A DNA stretch of 64,000 nucleotides from Pseudeuparius sepicola (taxonomy: Eukaryota; Arthropoda; Insecta; Coleoptera; Anthribidae). The stretch is from contig OY987299.1 of the NCBI GenBank assembly GCA_963920635.1, positions 66,756,692-66,820,691 of the forward strand, read 5' to 3'. How positions within the stretch are numbered: the first letter of the stretch is position 1; each line of letters begins with the position of its first letter. The translations under genes were made by a program, and so were the position numbers. Positions 49,917 to 58,514 of the stretch are shown piece after piece. The notes below the pieces were generated by a model. The model saw only the letters and a program-made list of their open reading frames with translations. It was not told the DNA's origin and searched no databases.

Positions 49917-50368
49917 AGTTTCAATTTATTTTCCTTGAATTTATTCAACTGTTTACCGTAAATATTTATATCCGAGCGCATTAAGATTTTACCTAAACGA
50001 ACCTCGGGAAAGTGTGTTTATATAAATTCTGTACAGTATAATTTCGTATAATGAAACGTCTTTATTGCAGATCCGCTTTAATTCACCGCCAAACATTGGA
50101 TCACGATGCCTGTGCTCTGAATTTTAAAACTCCTTCATTTAGCATAAATATTTTCAATTTAGACCTTGCAAACTGATGACTCATAACCGCTATTTATGAA
50201 TAAGTTATTTCACAACAGAGCACGTTGCTGTCATTGCTATCGAATTATGGATCGCTTGATCCAGTTGTGAGTCATACCGTTGTCATAGCAAATAAAAATT
50301 TGGAAATCGAATTATTTGTTTTATTTTATTTCCTTGAAATGATTTTCTAATTCTGGAATCCTTGTTTT
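49917..50368. other. Upstream region of the phospholipase gene, no gene
   Basis: AT-rich spacer. A short palindromic sequence (CCATAATTCGATAG region, about 50230-50290) is the only structure noted. Part is shared with the left terminal repeat around 31560-31640. Confidence 0.35.
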
Positions 50369-50499
50369 AAGGACCCTCAGTTTTTTAAGGGCCCTCAGTT
50401 TTTTAAGGGCCCTCAGGTTTTTTTAAGGGTCCTCAGTTTTTTTAAGGGCCCTCAGTTTTTTAAGGGCCCTCAGTTTTTTAAGGGCCCTCAGTTTTAGGG
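50369..50499. repeat. GGGCCCTCAGTTTTTTAA tandem repeat, seven units
   Basis: Seven units of 17-20 bases built on GGGCCCTCAGTTTTTTAA, two with GGACCC or GGGTCC. The left terminal repeat has just one such unit (about 31480), so copy number differs between the two ends. Confidence 0.9.
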
Positions 50500-50655
50500 A
50501 CCTTGGATTCACATGATTTTTTCTACAGATTAAAACACAAATTACAAGACTATTTGAAGTACACATTCTATTCCTTTATTAAGCACGTTTTATGACTAAA
50601 ACAAGATTATAACACAAATTACAACTCTATTTGAAGAATTCCCCATGTTAATTTT

Positions 50656-50988
50656 CTATTCCCCCATGGAGACATTTTCCACTATTTCGAACTGATTGGT
50701 CTTGTTTTTCCCCATATCCACTTGTCCTTTGTAAACCAGCGAGTATTTTCCACTGGAAAAATGTTCGATGCACGGCTTGAACACCTCCGTCACTCTGTTT
50801 GGCAGGAAAACGACACTATCCTCCAACTCAAGCAAAACGGTCTCCCCGAACGTCGTTTGCACCACCTTGCCAGAGAGAATTTTCATCGGCGCACCTTCAC
50901 CCAATTCCACTAACTTTACCGTCGGTTTCTGAGACAAGCAACCAACTTTGTTGATGGTTTCCAAATCCATTTCTTTGCTGCAAGCCAT
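50656..50988 (-). CDS. Gene X in right terminal repeat, small unknown protein
   Basis: 110 residues, intact, ending VSMGE. Identical to the inverted-copy protein at 54517-54849 and about 88-90% identical to the left-end copy at 30342. The promoter is GATAAAA at 51030-51024 with TCAGT at 51001-50997. Contains the conserved VFLPNRVTE and GKYSLVY segments. Function not recognised; see the left-end copy for the fold guess. Confidence 0.7.
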   Translation of the reverse strand: MACSKEMDLETINKVGCLSQKPTVKLVELGEGAPMKILSGKVVQTTFGETVLLELEDSVVFLPNRVTEVFKPCIEHFSSGKYSLVYKGQVDMGKNKTNQFEIVENVSMGE

Positions 50989-51049
50989 CTTCGACTACTG
51001 AACTCCAAACAGCAAACTCTGTCTTTTATCAAAGCTAGAGGGGTGGGGG

Positions 51050-51440
51050 GAATGCTAGGACTTTCTAGCCCACCAAAATTCTCAGAAACCCCGCCCACTT
51101 GACCTTGGATGTCAATTCAACCTTGAAAACGATTCTGGGAAACCTTGAAGTCTAGCCACGCCCCTTGACCTTGAACCACAATTCCCAGATTCCCAATTAA
51201 CCTTGAAGTGATTCTCGGAAATCTTGAAGTCTAGCCCCGCCCCTTGACCTTGAAGCGATTCCCAGAAATTAACCTTGAAGTGATTCTCGGAAATCTTAAA
51301 GTCTAGCCCCGCCCCTTGACCTTGAAGCGATTCCCAGAAATTAACCTTGAAGTGATTCTCGGAAACCTTGAAGTTATTCTAGGAAACCCCGCCCCTTGAC
51401 CTTGAGGCGATTCCCAGAAACCTTGCGCGGAAACCTTGAA
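51050..51440 (-). promoter_or_regulatory. Expanded subterminal repeats with AAGGTCA and GC boxes
   Basis: About three to four copies of a 60-70 base unit combining TTCAAGGTCAAGGGGCGGGG, CTAGACTTCAAG, ATTTCCGAGAATCACTTCAAGG and TTAATTTCTGGGAAT (minus-strand sense). About eight YCAAGGTCR sites against five in the left repeat. Confidence 0.5.
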
Positions 51441-51544
51441 GTCTAGCCACGCCGACCTTGAACACCCCATCACGACTTCGCAACAAACAAACGACCTTGA
51501 CCTTGGCGGCCATTTTGTCCTCGTACCCGCTTTGACTCACTACT

Positions 51545-51855
51545 GATGTTTCGGCGTCCTTGGCCCTTGTCGTCGATGCCAGTCAACAAGCCATTGGTGC
51601 GGCACTCCAACAGAAAACCCCGACTTCTTGGCAGGCGCTCGCCTTTTTCTTGAAGAACCTCAGTCCCTCGCAGCAAAAATGGAGTGCTTACGATCGCGAG
51701 CTCCTAGCCATCTACGAAGCCGTTAAGCATTTTCTACCAATGTTGGAGGCACGCAACTTTACCATCTTCACGGATCACAAACCATTGATATTCGCCTTCA
51801 TACAGAAGAAAAAAAAGTTTTCTCCCCGCCAATTTAATCATTTAGACTTTATTTC
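51545..51855 (+). pseudogene. Gypsy A RNase H fragment after the Polinton
   Basis: Begins with the target duplication GATGTT and continues the reading of Gypsy A with RNase H (ALVVDASQQAIGAAL, YDRELLAIYEAVKHFLPML, FTIFTDHKPL). It stops matching Gypsy A at 51855, where the inverted-duplication junction lies; the frame reads on to 51949 in unrelated sequence. It differs from the inverted copy by Ala/Pro and Glu/Asp changes and one A in an A-run. Confidence 0.88.
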
Positions 51856-52087
51856 ATTATTAAATAATGAACCCGATGATTTTGCGGAAATTCCAATTTT
51901 AGACGATATTATAAATAATAAATCAAATCAATTAACTATGCAAAAATAGAAAACGAAACCTTTGAAGGACACCATATCGTCAAAGCTTCCTTACCAGTGA
52001 ATCTAAAAATTATAGTAGATTTTTTGATACAATATTTGCGTAACAAGACAACACACATATACTTTTTCTGAAAAGAATTAAGAACAT
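51856..52087 (+). pseudogene. Errantivirus pol fragment, other flank of Gypsy A
   Basis: The sense strand here is plus. It reads NEPDDFAEIPILDDIIN and later a region between RNase H and integrase typical of errantiviruses. It ends with AACAT (52083-52087), the complement of ATGTT that flanks the Gypsy A 5' end at 27389. Its sense orientation is opposite to the errantivirus at 24383-27393, as expected if this belongs to the inverted copy of the locus. Confidence 0.7.
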
Positions 52088-52240
52088 ATGGAGTTTGTTG
52101 GTCCAGGATAATATAGCACGAACTCCACTTAAAATAATAACTATGTTGTCGATTTGACAAATTTTATTAAACTGTTTTTACAACTGTTTACTTAGTTACT
52201 AAAATATTTTGTAATTTTTGTAACCGGCCAAATCTCACCC
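52088..52240 (-). repeat. Gypsy A 3' long terminal repeat (inverted copy)
   Basis: The complement matches 27394-27530 (TTTGGCCGGTTACAAAAA, AACTAAGTAAACAGTTG, ACAAACTCCATA) with an extra block of about 45 bases (complement of ACTTAAAATAATAACTATG region). The 5' boundary is approximate. Confidence 0.7.
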
Positions 52241-52255
52241 CTGCGGAGTGAGTTG

Positions 52256-53605
52256 CTACGCCTTGTAGAACTTAGTGAAACGAACACGACGGCCTGAACG
52301 TGTGACGACTGTAGGGCGAGAGTTGTTCGTTAGAGGACATGGAGATAAAGACTTGGTGCTACCATTTGGATGTGCAGGGCAAAGTGGAGATGGGTTCTTG
52401 TTCTTGGACGGAGGAGACTTATTCTGGTCGGCTAGGTAGTAAGCGGGCTTAAGCCGGTCCAACGATACTGTTGATCGCTTGCCCTGGACCATGATGTCGA
52501 AGGTCTTGTCGGCTCGGGACAGAACTAGGTAGAGTCCAGTATACGGGGGTTGCAGGGATGTGCGGAGGGCGTCGGTGCGTAGCATGACGTGGGTGCTGGT
52601 AGCCAGATCACGGTAGATGAAGACACCGGGTGAAGCATGTCTTGATGCTGGAACGGGACGGAGTCTAGACATAAGACCCCTCAGGTGTTCCACGAAGTCT
52701 GAAGGCTCTAGGGAAGAGGGCGACGGGGAGAGGAACTCGCCAGGTTCACCATATACCAGCTCGGCGACAGATGACCTGATATCCGCCTTCCAAGCGGAGC
52801 GCAGGCCGAGAAGAACCAAGGGCAGCGAGTCTGTCCAGGACGGGTCTTCGTGGCACATGATGGCGGCCTTCAAACTGCGATGCCAACGCTCCATCATACC
52901 ATTGCTTTGGGGGTGATAACTCGTCGTTCTAGATAAAGAAATACCACACAAATTAGCAAGTGATTTGAAAAGTTGAGACTCAAACTGTCGTCCTCTGTCA
53001 GAAGTGATGCGAAGTGGACAACCGAAGCGGGAAATCCAGGTAGCCAGAAGAGCCTTAGCGACGGTTTCGGCGGAGATATCTTGCACAGGTACAGCTTCTG
53101 GCCAGCGATCCACGGCTGTCAAGCAGTAGCGAAAACCGTTTGAAGAAGGAAGTGGGCCTATCAAGTCAATGTGCACATGGGCAAAACGGATCGGAGGAAC
53201 AGCATAGTCACCTAGTGGCGTAGAAACATGACGGGATACCTTGCTGCGCTGGCACTGGATGCAGGAACAAGCCCAATCGCGACAGTTCTTATTCAGGGAC
53301 GGCCAGATGAAGCGCTGAGATACAAGGCGGCGCGATGCGTTGGTGCCTGGATGACTAAGTTGATGCAGGCTATCGAAAGCTTGACGCCGGAAGGAAGGTG
53401 TAAGGTATGGACGGGGTCGGGTACCGCTAACGTCGCAGAAGATTGATGAGTCACCACCAGGGATGGGAACCTTCTCGAGCCGGAGAGAGGAGCCGTGATC
53501 CAAGAGATCGTGAAGTTCCTCGTCCTCTTCCTGAGAGCGGGCGAGTGCAGAGAAGTCCAGAGGAGCGGTGACAACGTCTATTCGTGACAGGGCATCAGCG
53601 ACCAC
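52256..53605 (-). CDS. Gypsy A integrase with chromo-like tail
   Basis: 449 codons open on the minus strand. The end of RNase H (VADALSRID) comes first, then the zinc finger (HQLSHPGTNASRR...CIQCQRSK), the catalytic core with D147 (VHIDLIGPLP), D203 (ITSDRGRQFE) and E239 (GMMERWHRSLKAA), giving D-55-D-35-E, and the C-terminal domain (YTGLYLVLSRADKTFDIMVQGK). It joins two strands of DNA for retroelement insertion. This part is intact, but gag and RT are dead and lie in the other arm. It ends 16 bases before the 3' long repeat. Confidence 0.9.
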   Translation of the reverse strand: MVADALSRIDVVTAPLDFSALARSQEEDEELHDLLDHGSSLRLEKVPIPGGDSSIFCDVSGTRPRPYLTPSFRRQAFDSLHQLSHPGTNASRRLVSQRFIWPSLNKNCRDWACSCIQCQRSKVSRHVSTPLGDYAVPPIRFAHVHIDLIGPLPSSNGFRYCLTAVDRWPEAVPVQDISAETVAKALLATWISRFGCPLRITSDRGRQFESQLFKSLANLCGISLSRTTSYHPQSNGMMERWHRSLKAAIMCHEDPSWTDSLPLVLLGLRSAWKADIRSSVAELVYGEPGEFLSPSPSSLEPSDFVEHLRGLMSRLRPVPASRHASPGVFIYRDLATSTHVMLRTDALRTSLQPPYTGLYLVLSRADKTFDIMVQGKRSTVSLDRLKPAYYLADQNKSPPSKNKNPSPLCPAHPNGSTKSLSPCPLTNNSRPTVVTRSGRRVRFTKFYKA

Positions 53606-53954
53606 GTTGTCTTTTCCGGAGATATGTCGGATGTCGGTAGTAAACTGCGAAATAAAGTCTAAATGATTAAATTGGCGGGGAGAAAACTTTTTTTTTCTTC
53701 TGTATGAAGGCGAATATCAATGGTTTGTGATCCGTGAAGATGGTAAAGTTGCGTGCATCCAACATTGGTAGAAAATGCTTAACGGCTTCGTAGATGGCTA
53801 GGAGCTCGCGATCGTAAGCACTCCATTTTTGCTGCGAGGGACTGAGGTTCTTCAAGAAAAAGGCGAGCGGCTGCCAAGAAGTCGGGGTTTTCTGTTGGAG
53901 TGCCGCACCAATGGCTTGTTGACTGGCATCGACGACAAGGGCCAAGGACGCCGA
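53606..53954 (-). pseudogene. Gypsy A RNase H (inverted copy), one-base frameshift
   Basis: Same RNase H as at 51545-51855 (DASQQAIGAALQQK, YDRELLAIYEAVKHF). A run of nine A (53688-53696 on the complement) instead of eight shifts the frame before the integrase frame at 53605. With eight, as in the left arm, the frames agree. AACATC at 53955-53960 is the target duplication next to the Polinton end. Confidence 0.85.
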
Positions 53955-54019
53955 AACATCAGTAGTGAGTCAAAGCGGGTACGAGGACAAAATGGCCGCC
54001 AAGGTCAAGGTCGTTTGTT

Positions 54020-54420
54020 TGTTGCGAAGTCGTGATGGGGTGTTCAAGGTCGGCGTGGCTAGACTTCAAGGTTTCCGCGCAAGGTTTCTGGGAATCGCCT
54101 CAAGGTCAAGGGGCGGGGTTTCCTAGAATAGCTTCAAGGTTTCCGAGAATCACTTCAAGGTTAATTTCTGGGAATCGCTTCAAGGTCAAGGGGCGGGGCT
54201 AGACTTTAAGATTTCCGAGAATCACTTCAAGGTTAATTTCTGGGAATCGCTTCAAGGTCAAGGGGCGGGGCTAGACTTCAAGATTTCCGAGAATCACTTC
54301 AAGGTTAATTGGGAATCTGGGAATTGTGGTTCAAGGTCAAGGGGCGTGGCTAGACTTCAAGGTTTCCCAGAATCGTTTTCAAGGTTGAATTGACATCCAA
54401 GGTCAAGTGGGCGGGGTTTC
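54020..54420 (+). promoter_or_regulatory. Subterminal AAGGTCA/GC-box repeats (inverted copy)
   Basis: Same array as 51050-51440, read here on the plus strand, with the TCAAGGTCAAGGGGCGGGG block repeated at about 54100, 54180 and 54250. Confidence 0.5.
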
Positions 54421-54474
54421 TGAGAATTTTGGTGGGCTAGAAAGTCCTAGCATTCCCCCCACCCCTCTAGCTTT

Positions 54475-54508
54475 GATAAAAGACAGAGTTTGCTGTTTGG
54501 AGTTCAGT
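54475..54508 (+). promoter_or_regulatory. Core promoter of gene X (inverted copy)
   Basis: GATAAAA at 54475-54481 and TCAGT at 54504-54508, 11 bases before the ATG. Confidence 0.65.
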
Positions 54509-54516
54509 AGTCGAAG

Positions 54517-54849
54517 ATGGCTTGCAGCAAAGAAATGGATTTGGAAACCATCAACAAAGTTGGTTGCTTGTCTCAGAAACCGACGGTAAAGTTAGTGGAA
54601 TTGGGTGAAGGTGCGCCGATGAAAATTCTCTCTGGCAAGGTGGTGCAAACGACGTTCGGGGAGACCGTTTTGCTTGAGTTGGAGGATAGTGTCGTTTTCC
54701 TGCCAAACAGAGTGACGGAGGTGTTCAAGCCGTGCATCGAACATTTTTCCAGTGGAAAATACTCGCTGGTTTACAAAGGACAAGTGGATATGGGGAAAAA
54801 CAAGACCAATCAGTTCGAAATAGTGGAAAATGTCTCCATGGGGGAATAG
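54517..54849 (+). CDS. Gene X, small unknown protein (inverted copy)
   Basis: 110 residues, identical to 50656-50988. AATAAA near 54926. Third full copy of gene X in the locus, each with its own promoter. Confidence 0.7.
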   Translation: MACSKEMDLETINKVGCLSQKPTVKLVELGEGAPMKILSGKVVQTTFGETVLLELEDSVVFLPNRVTEVFKPCIEHFSSGKYSLVYKGQVDMGKNKTNQFEIVENVSMGE

Positions 54850-55005
54850 AAAATTAACATGGGGAATTCTTCAAATAGAGTTGTAATTTGTGTTATAATC
54901 TTGTTTTAGTCATAAAACGTGCTTAATAAAGGAATAGAATGTGTACTTCAAATAGTCTTGTAATTTGTGTTTTAATCTGTAGAAAAAATCATGTGAATCC
55001 AAGGT

Positions 55006-55140
55006 CCCTAAAACTGAGGGCCCTTAAAAAAACTGAGGGCCCTTAAAAAACTGAGGGCCCTTAAAAAAACTGAGGACCCTTAAAAAAACCTGAGGGCCCT
55101 TAAAAAACTGAGGGCCCTTAAAAAACTGAGGGTCCTTAAA
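55006..55140. repeat. GGGCCCTCAG tandem repeat (inverted copy)
   Basis: Same seven-unit array as 50369-50499, here as CTGAGGGCCCTTAAAAAA. Confidence 0.9.
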
Positions 55141-55589
55141 ACAAGGATTCCAGAATTAGAAAATCATTTCAAGGAAATAAAATAAAACAAATAATTCGAT
55201 TTCCAAATTTTTATTTGCTATGACAACGGTATGACTCACAACTGGATCAAGCGATCCATAATTCGATAGCAATGACAGCAACGTGCTCTGTTGTGAAATA
55301 ACTTATTCATAAATAGCGGTTATGAGTCATCAGTTTGCAAGGTCTAAATTGAAAATATTTATGCTAAATGAAGGAGTTTTAAAATTCAGAGCACAGGCAT
55401 CGTGATCCAATGTTTGGCGGTGAATTAAAGCGGATCTGCAATAAAGACGTTTCATTATACGAAATTATACTGTACAGAATTTATATAAACACACTTTCCC
55501 GAGGTTCGTTTAGGTAAAATCTTAATGCGCTCGGATATAAATATTTACGGTAAACAGTTGAATAAATTCAAGGAAAATAAATTGAAACT
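55141..55589. other. Upstream region of the phospholipase gene (inverted copy), no gene
   Basis: Complement of 49917-50368; AT-rich with no supported gene. Confidence 0.35.
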
Positions 55590-55625
55590 TATAAATATAT
55601 TTTCGTGTAAAGACTTGCATTCAGT
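55590..55625 (+). promoter_or_regulatory. Core promoter of phospholipase gene (inverted copy)
   Basis: TATAAATA 55590-55597 and TCAGT 55621-55625. Confidence 0.7.
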
Positions 55626-55628
55626 CTA

Positions 55629-56402
55629 ATGTTATCATTCACAGGAGACGGTTTGGTTAATACCCTTATCAGTAATCTACCAATTGAATTGCACATTCCT
55701 GGATACCAATATTGCGGACCTGGAACTAAGCTAAACAAGAGATTAGCTAGGAGAGACCCTGGCATAAACCCTCTCGACGTTGCATGCAAAGAACACGACA
55801 TAGTATATTCGAAATCTTCCTCTTTAGAGGATCGACATAAAGCAGATCGAGTGTTAGAAAATAAAGCTTGGCAAAGAGTTAAGTCTAAGGACGCAAAACT
55901 AGGTGAAAAGACAGCTGCTTGGTTTGTTACTACAACAATGAAAACTAAACGCAAGTTAGGTATGGGCTTAAAAAAATCGTTCAAACGTGATATAGTGAAA
56001 AAGGTTGAAAAATCATTGAAAAAATCATTTAACGGAAATCAACTTAATAATGAAAAAGGAATTAAGAAAACCACACTAGCTGCAATTAAAGCGGCACGTT
56101 TAGCAGTTAAAAAAGTAGGTGGAAAGAATAAAGTCCGAATCCCCAGAATAATTCCTTTTGAGGCGAACGGTGGGTTTCTTCCTTTGATTCCAATCCTAGG
56201 TACTCTGGGAGCTCTTGGATCGGTGGCAGGTGGTGCTAGCGCAATTGCTAAAACAGTTATCGCTGCGAAAGATATGCAGAAAAAGATGGAAGAACAAAAA
56301 CGTCATAACAAAGCAATGGAAGCAATCGGATCGGGGCTTTACTTGAGAAAAAACAAACGAGGCTTTGGTTTATTTTTAAGGAAACAAAAAAACTCCCAGT
56401 GA
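55629..56402 (+). CDS. Phospholipase A2-like virion protein (inverted copy)
   Basis: 257 residues, identical to 49104-49877, with calcium loop YCGPGT and catalytic HD in CKEHDIVY. The TGA overlaps the GTG at which the protease frame opens. If both arms are real, this gene is present in two apparently intact doses. Confidence 0.88.
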   Translation: MLSFTGDGLVNTLISNLPIELHIPGYQYCGPGTKLNKRLARRDPGINPLDVACKEHDIVYSKSSSLEDRHKADRVLENKAWQRVKSKDAKLGEKTAAWFVTTTMKTKRKLGMGLKKSFKRDIVKKVEKSLKKSFNGNQLNNEKGIKKTTLAAIKAARLAVKKVGGKNKVRIPRIIPFEANGGFLPLIPILGTLGALGSVAGGASAIAKTVIAAKDMQKKMEEQKRHNKAMEAIGSGLYLRKNKRGFGLFLRKQKNSQ

Positions 56403-56758
56403 AGCTACCCAAGAGACCATTAACTAACGTTGACCTCGAAAAATTTGCCAGAAAATTAAAGTTGTTATATTTTAGAGGTGTATTCATGAGAGATGCACTT
56501 CCAAGCAAACCACATACGTATGAATCGGCAATTATTAATTTAGATGTTAAAAACAATAGAGGCACTCACTGGGTAGCATATAAGAAAGATAATAATATTG
56601 TTGAATACTTTGATAGTTTCGGTAACTTAAAACCACCGAAAGAACTTGTTAAATATTTAGGAAAAGTTAAAATTGTAGATAATAACGATGCATATCAAAA
56701 ATTTAATGAAATAAACTGTGGACATCTTTGTCTAGAATTTCTTTATAAAAAGAGCTGA
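56399..56758 (+). CDS. Adenain-type cysteine protease (inverted copy)
   Basis: 119 residues, identical to 48748-49107: H57, D72, Q100 and C107 conserved. It has the same missing-ATG start (GTG at 56399), so the start feature predates the duplication or is native to the element. Confidence 0.87.
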   Translation: MKLPKRPLTNVDLEKFARKLKLLYFRGVFMRDALPSKPHTYESAIINLDVKNNRGTHWVAYKKDNNIVEYFDSFGNLKPPKELVKYLGKVKIVDNNDAYQKFNEINCGHLCLEFLYKKS

Positions 56759-56777
56759 CCGACTTAAAACTATTAGT
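56744..56777 (+). promoter_or_regulatory. Penton core promoter (inverted copy)
   Basis: TATAAAAA 56744-56751 and TTAGT 56773-56777, overlapping the end of the protease gene and 2-4 bases before the ATG. Confidence 0.55.
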
Positions 56778-56778
56778 C

Positions 56779-57483
56779 ATGTCTTTGTTATTCACGTTGA
56801 AAGGCTACAGCTCTGTGCTCTCGGTTGATTACAATAACCCCATTTATTTAGACATAACTTTACAATACGGCTTAGCGTTGCTCGGGTTTTATTCATATAA
56901 TACGATACCGAATATTGAGACACCGAATAATAAATTTTATTTAATCGATCAAGCAAACGAATTGAAAGTTTTAGAAATACCCAGAGGATCTTACGAAATT
57001 GCTGCCATAGAGACAGCGATAATTAAAATTTTAAGAAATCTTAACGAAATACCTGATTTTTCATTGAAAGCCAATACTAATACTCTACAGTGTGAAATAT
57101 ACAGCGATAAATATACGATTGATTTTCGACCAAAAGATTCGATTGCCGCATTGCTTGGTTATTCCAATCGTTTACTACCTCCACTAAGTGTCCACGCATC
57201 AGATTTACCGGTGAATATCGTCAAAACCAGAACAATACATATTGACAGCAATTTAACCTCTGGAGCGTACTATAACAACAGACCTACTCATACTATTTAC
57301 GAGTTTTCTCCTGAATGTAATCCGGGGGACGCCATAGACGAAACCCCCAGAAACCTACTTTACTTACCTGTCACTAAACGGGAAATAAATAATATAACCT
57401 TATCGATTTTGGATCAAAATTTTCAGTTAGTAAATTTCCGTGGAGAACAAATAATTGTGAGATTAGAAGTAAAACCTTTGTAA
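56779..57483 (+). CDS. Polinton penton protein (inverted copy)
   Basis: 234 residues, identical to 48023-48727. Single jelly roll with the RPTHTIYEFSP and NFRGEQIIVRL signatures. Its TAA overlaps the ATG of the next gene (TAATG). Confidence 0.88.
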   Translation: MSLLFTLKGYSSVLSVDYNNPIYLDITLQYGLALLGFYSYNTIPNIETPNNKFYLIDQANELKVLEIPRGSYEIAAIETAIIKILRNLNEIPDFSLKANTNTLQCEIYSDKYTIDFRPKDSIAALLGYSNRLLPPLSVHASDLPVNIVKTRTIHIDSNLTSGAYYNNRPTHTIYEFSPECNPGDAIDETPRNLLYLPVTKREINNITLSILDQNFQLVNFRGEQIIVRLEVKPL

Positions 57484-58229
57484 TGGGTCTAGTTTTCGGT
57501 GAGGGTCTCACATATAAAAGTGAGTTAAACCACTTTATAAACACACTGTCACCTGAACCTCAGAAGCGTCAACCTCGCAACCTGACGCCTACACCTAAAA
57601 GCATAAATATTTTAAAATCACTTGGATATGTCGATAAAACTAAGTATAACTTATTGCAAGCCCTCAAGAGTAATAAACCCATCTTGATTCCGTTTCGCAA
57701 ATGGGAGTTACATGAATTACCTAATCTGACTGTAAATGCAACCAAAGAAATATGGTCCGTTAAAACCTCTGCCACAGTAGAAAGCCCATGGTTTGTTATT
57801 GTTGGCTTTCAGATCGACCGCAAAGAAAATTCAAAAAAGGACCCGACATACTTTGATCATGTAGATATTTCCGACGTACGCCTTATAATAAACGGTGAAT
57901 ACTTTCCGTTTGAACGCTTGCGGCAAGATTTCAATAGGGATTACTTGGAAGTTTACAATAATTACAGAGACTTCTACCCAAGCTTTATGAATACACGCGA
58001 TAAGAGCCCACTACTTAATTATGCTGACTTTAAAGATCGGGCGACGCTGTTCGTTATCGACTGCTCACATCGCAATGAAACAATTAAAATGAGCACTGTT
58101 GATGTTAAATTGGATATTGAGAGCTCTCAAGGATTTCCAGATAAGACTCGTGCATTTTGCATCATAATACATGACAGAGTCTTGGAGTATTTGCCCTTGA
58201 GCGAAACTGTAAGAAGCTATATGATGTAA
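57483..58229 (+). CDS. Major capsid protein, C-terminal half only (inverted copy)
   Basis: 248 residues, identical to 47277-48023 and shortened in the same way. TATAAAAG at 57513-57520 lies inside the first codons, but no initiator or ATG follows at the usual spacing. Confidence 0.82.
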   Translation: MGLVFGEGLTYKSELNHFINTLSPEPQKRQPRNLTPTPKSINILKSLGYVDKTKYNLLQALKSNKPILIPFRKWELHELPNLTVNATKEIWSVKTSATVESPWFVIVGFQIDRKENSKKDPTYFDHVDISDVRLIINGEYFPFERLRQDFNRDYLEVYNNYRDFYPSFMNTRDKSPLLNYADFKDRATLFVIDCSHRNETIKMSTVDVKLDIESSQGFPDKTRAFCIIIHDRVLEYLPLSETVRSYMM

Positions 58230-58472
58230 ACAGATCCCGGATATAAATGTAGGGACATCGGCATCATACCAACAGTTTTATTTGAGAACTAAGTTAAGAT
58301 GAAGATTGCTGTAATAGACATTCAAGGTTTCTCCCAAGGAAAGTAAAAAATGGATATGTAGCTTAAGAAATTGTGAAAAATTATATTCTTGGTTAGAAAA
58401 ATACTTAATCGATTACTAATATTTGTTTTTACTTAAATAAAGGCCTTTATTAGCATTTTGTTGTTTGATTCC
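58230..58472. other. Spacer before the membrane gene (inverted copy)
   Basis: Non-coding. TTATTTAAGGAGT-like and AATAAAGG (58437-58444) signals suggest a poly(A) site for the capsid transcript. Confidence 0.35.
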
Positions 58473-58505
58473 TATAAAAGAGAGAGAAAACTTAAGTGGG
58501 TCACA
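58473..58505 (+). promoter_or_regulatory. Core promoter of membrane gene (inverted copy)
   Basis: TATAAAAG 58473-58480, TCACA 58501-58505, ATG at 58515. Confidence 0.6.
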
Positions 58506-58514
58506 CTTTCGAAA

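Larger units (their letters stand above)
29942..51544. mobile_element. Complete-length Polinton/Maverick element (21.6 kb)
   Basis: Termini are 5'-AGTAGTGAGTC and GACTCACTACT-3', perfect inverted ends starting AG. GATGTT lies on both sides (29936-29941 and 51545-51550), the 6-bp duplication typical of Polintons. Inside are the Polinton hallmark genes: packaging ATPase, chromodomain integrase, family B polymerase, adenain-type protease, double and single jelly-roll capsid proteins and a phospholipase A2-like protein. It interrupts Gypsy A between RT and RNase H. The polymerase has stops and frameshifts, the capsid protein is short, and one gene is split by a transposon, so it is probably defective. 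Confidence 0.95.
50560..51544. repeat. Polinton right terminal inverted repeat
   Basis: Partner of 29942-30830. Longer because its subterminal tandem repeats (about 51110-51440) are more numerous. Confidence 0.85.
44867..51855. repeat. Left arm of the 7-kb inverted repeat
   Basis: Complementary to 53649-60632 with only rare differences: a 6-base indel near 44952, single-base indels at about 46400 and 50300, an A-run of 8 against 9 near 51808, and a few substitutions in the Gypsy RNase H region. It covers the right third of the Polinton plus 311 bp of Gypsy A. Confidence 0.95.

Noticed and set aside
49522..49917. 131-codon frame opposite the phospholipase gene (twin 55589-55984)
   Set aside because: Antisense to a conserved gene with catalytic motifs and a promoter.
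50369..50499. Regular repeat array considered as a CRISPR
   Set aside because: No spacers: the units are directly contiguous, and the context is an animal transposon.
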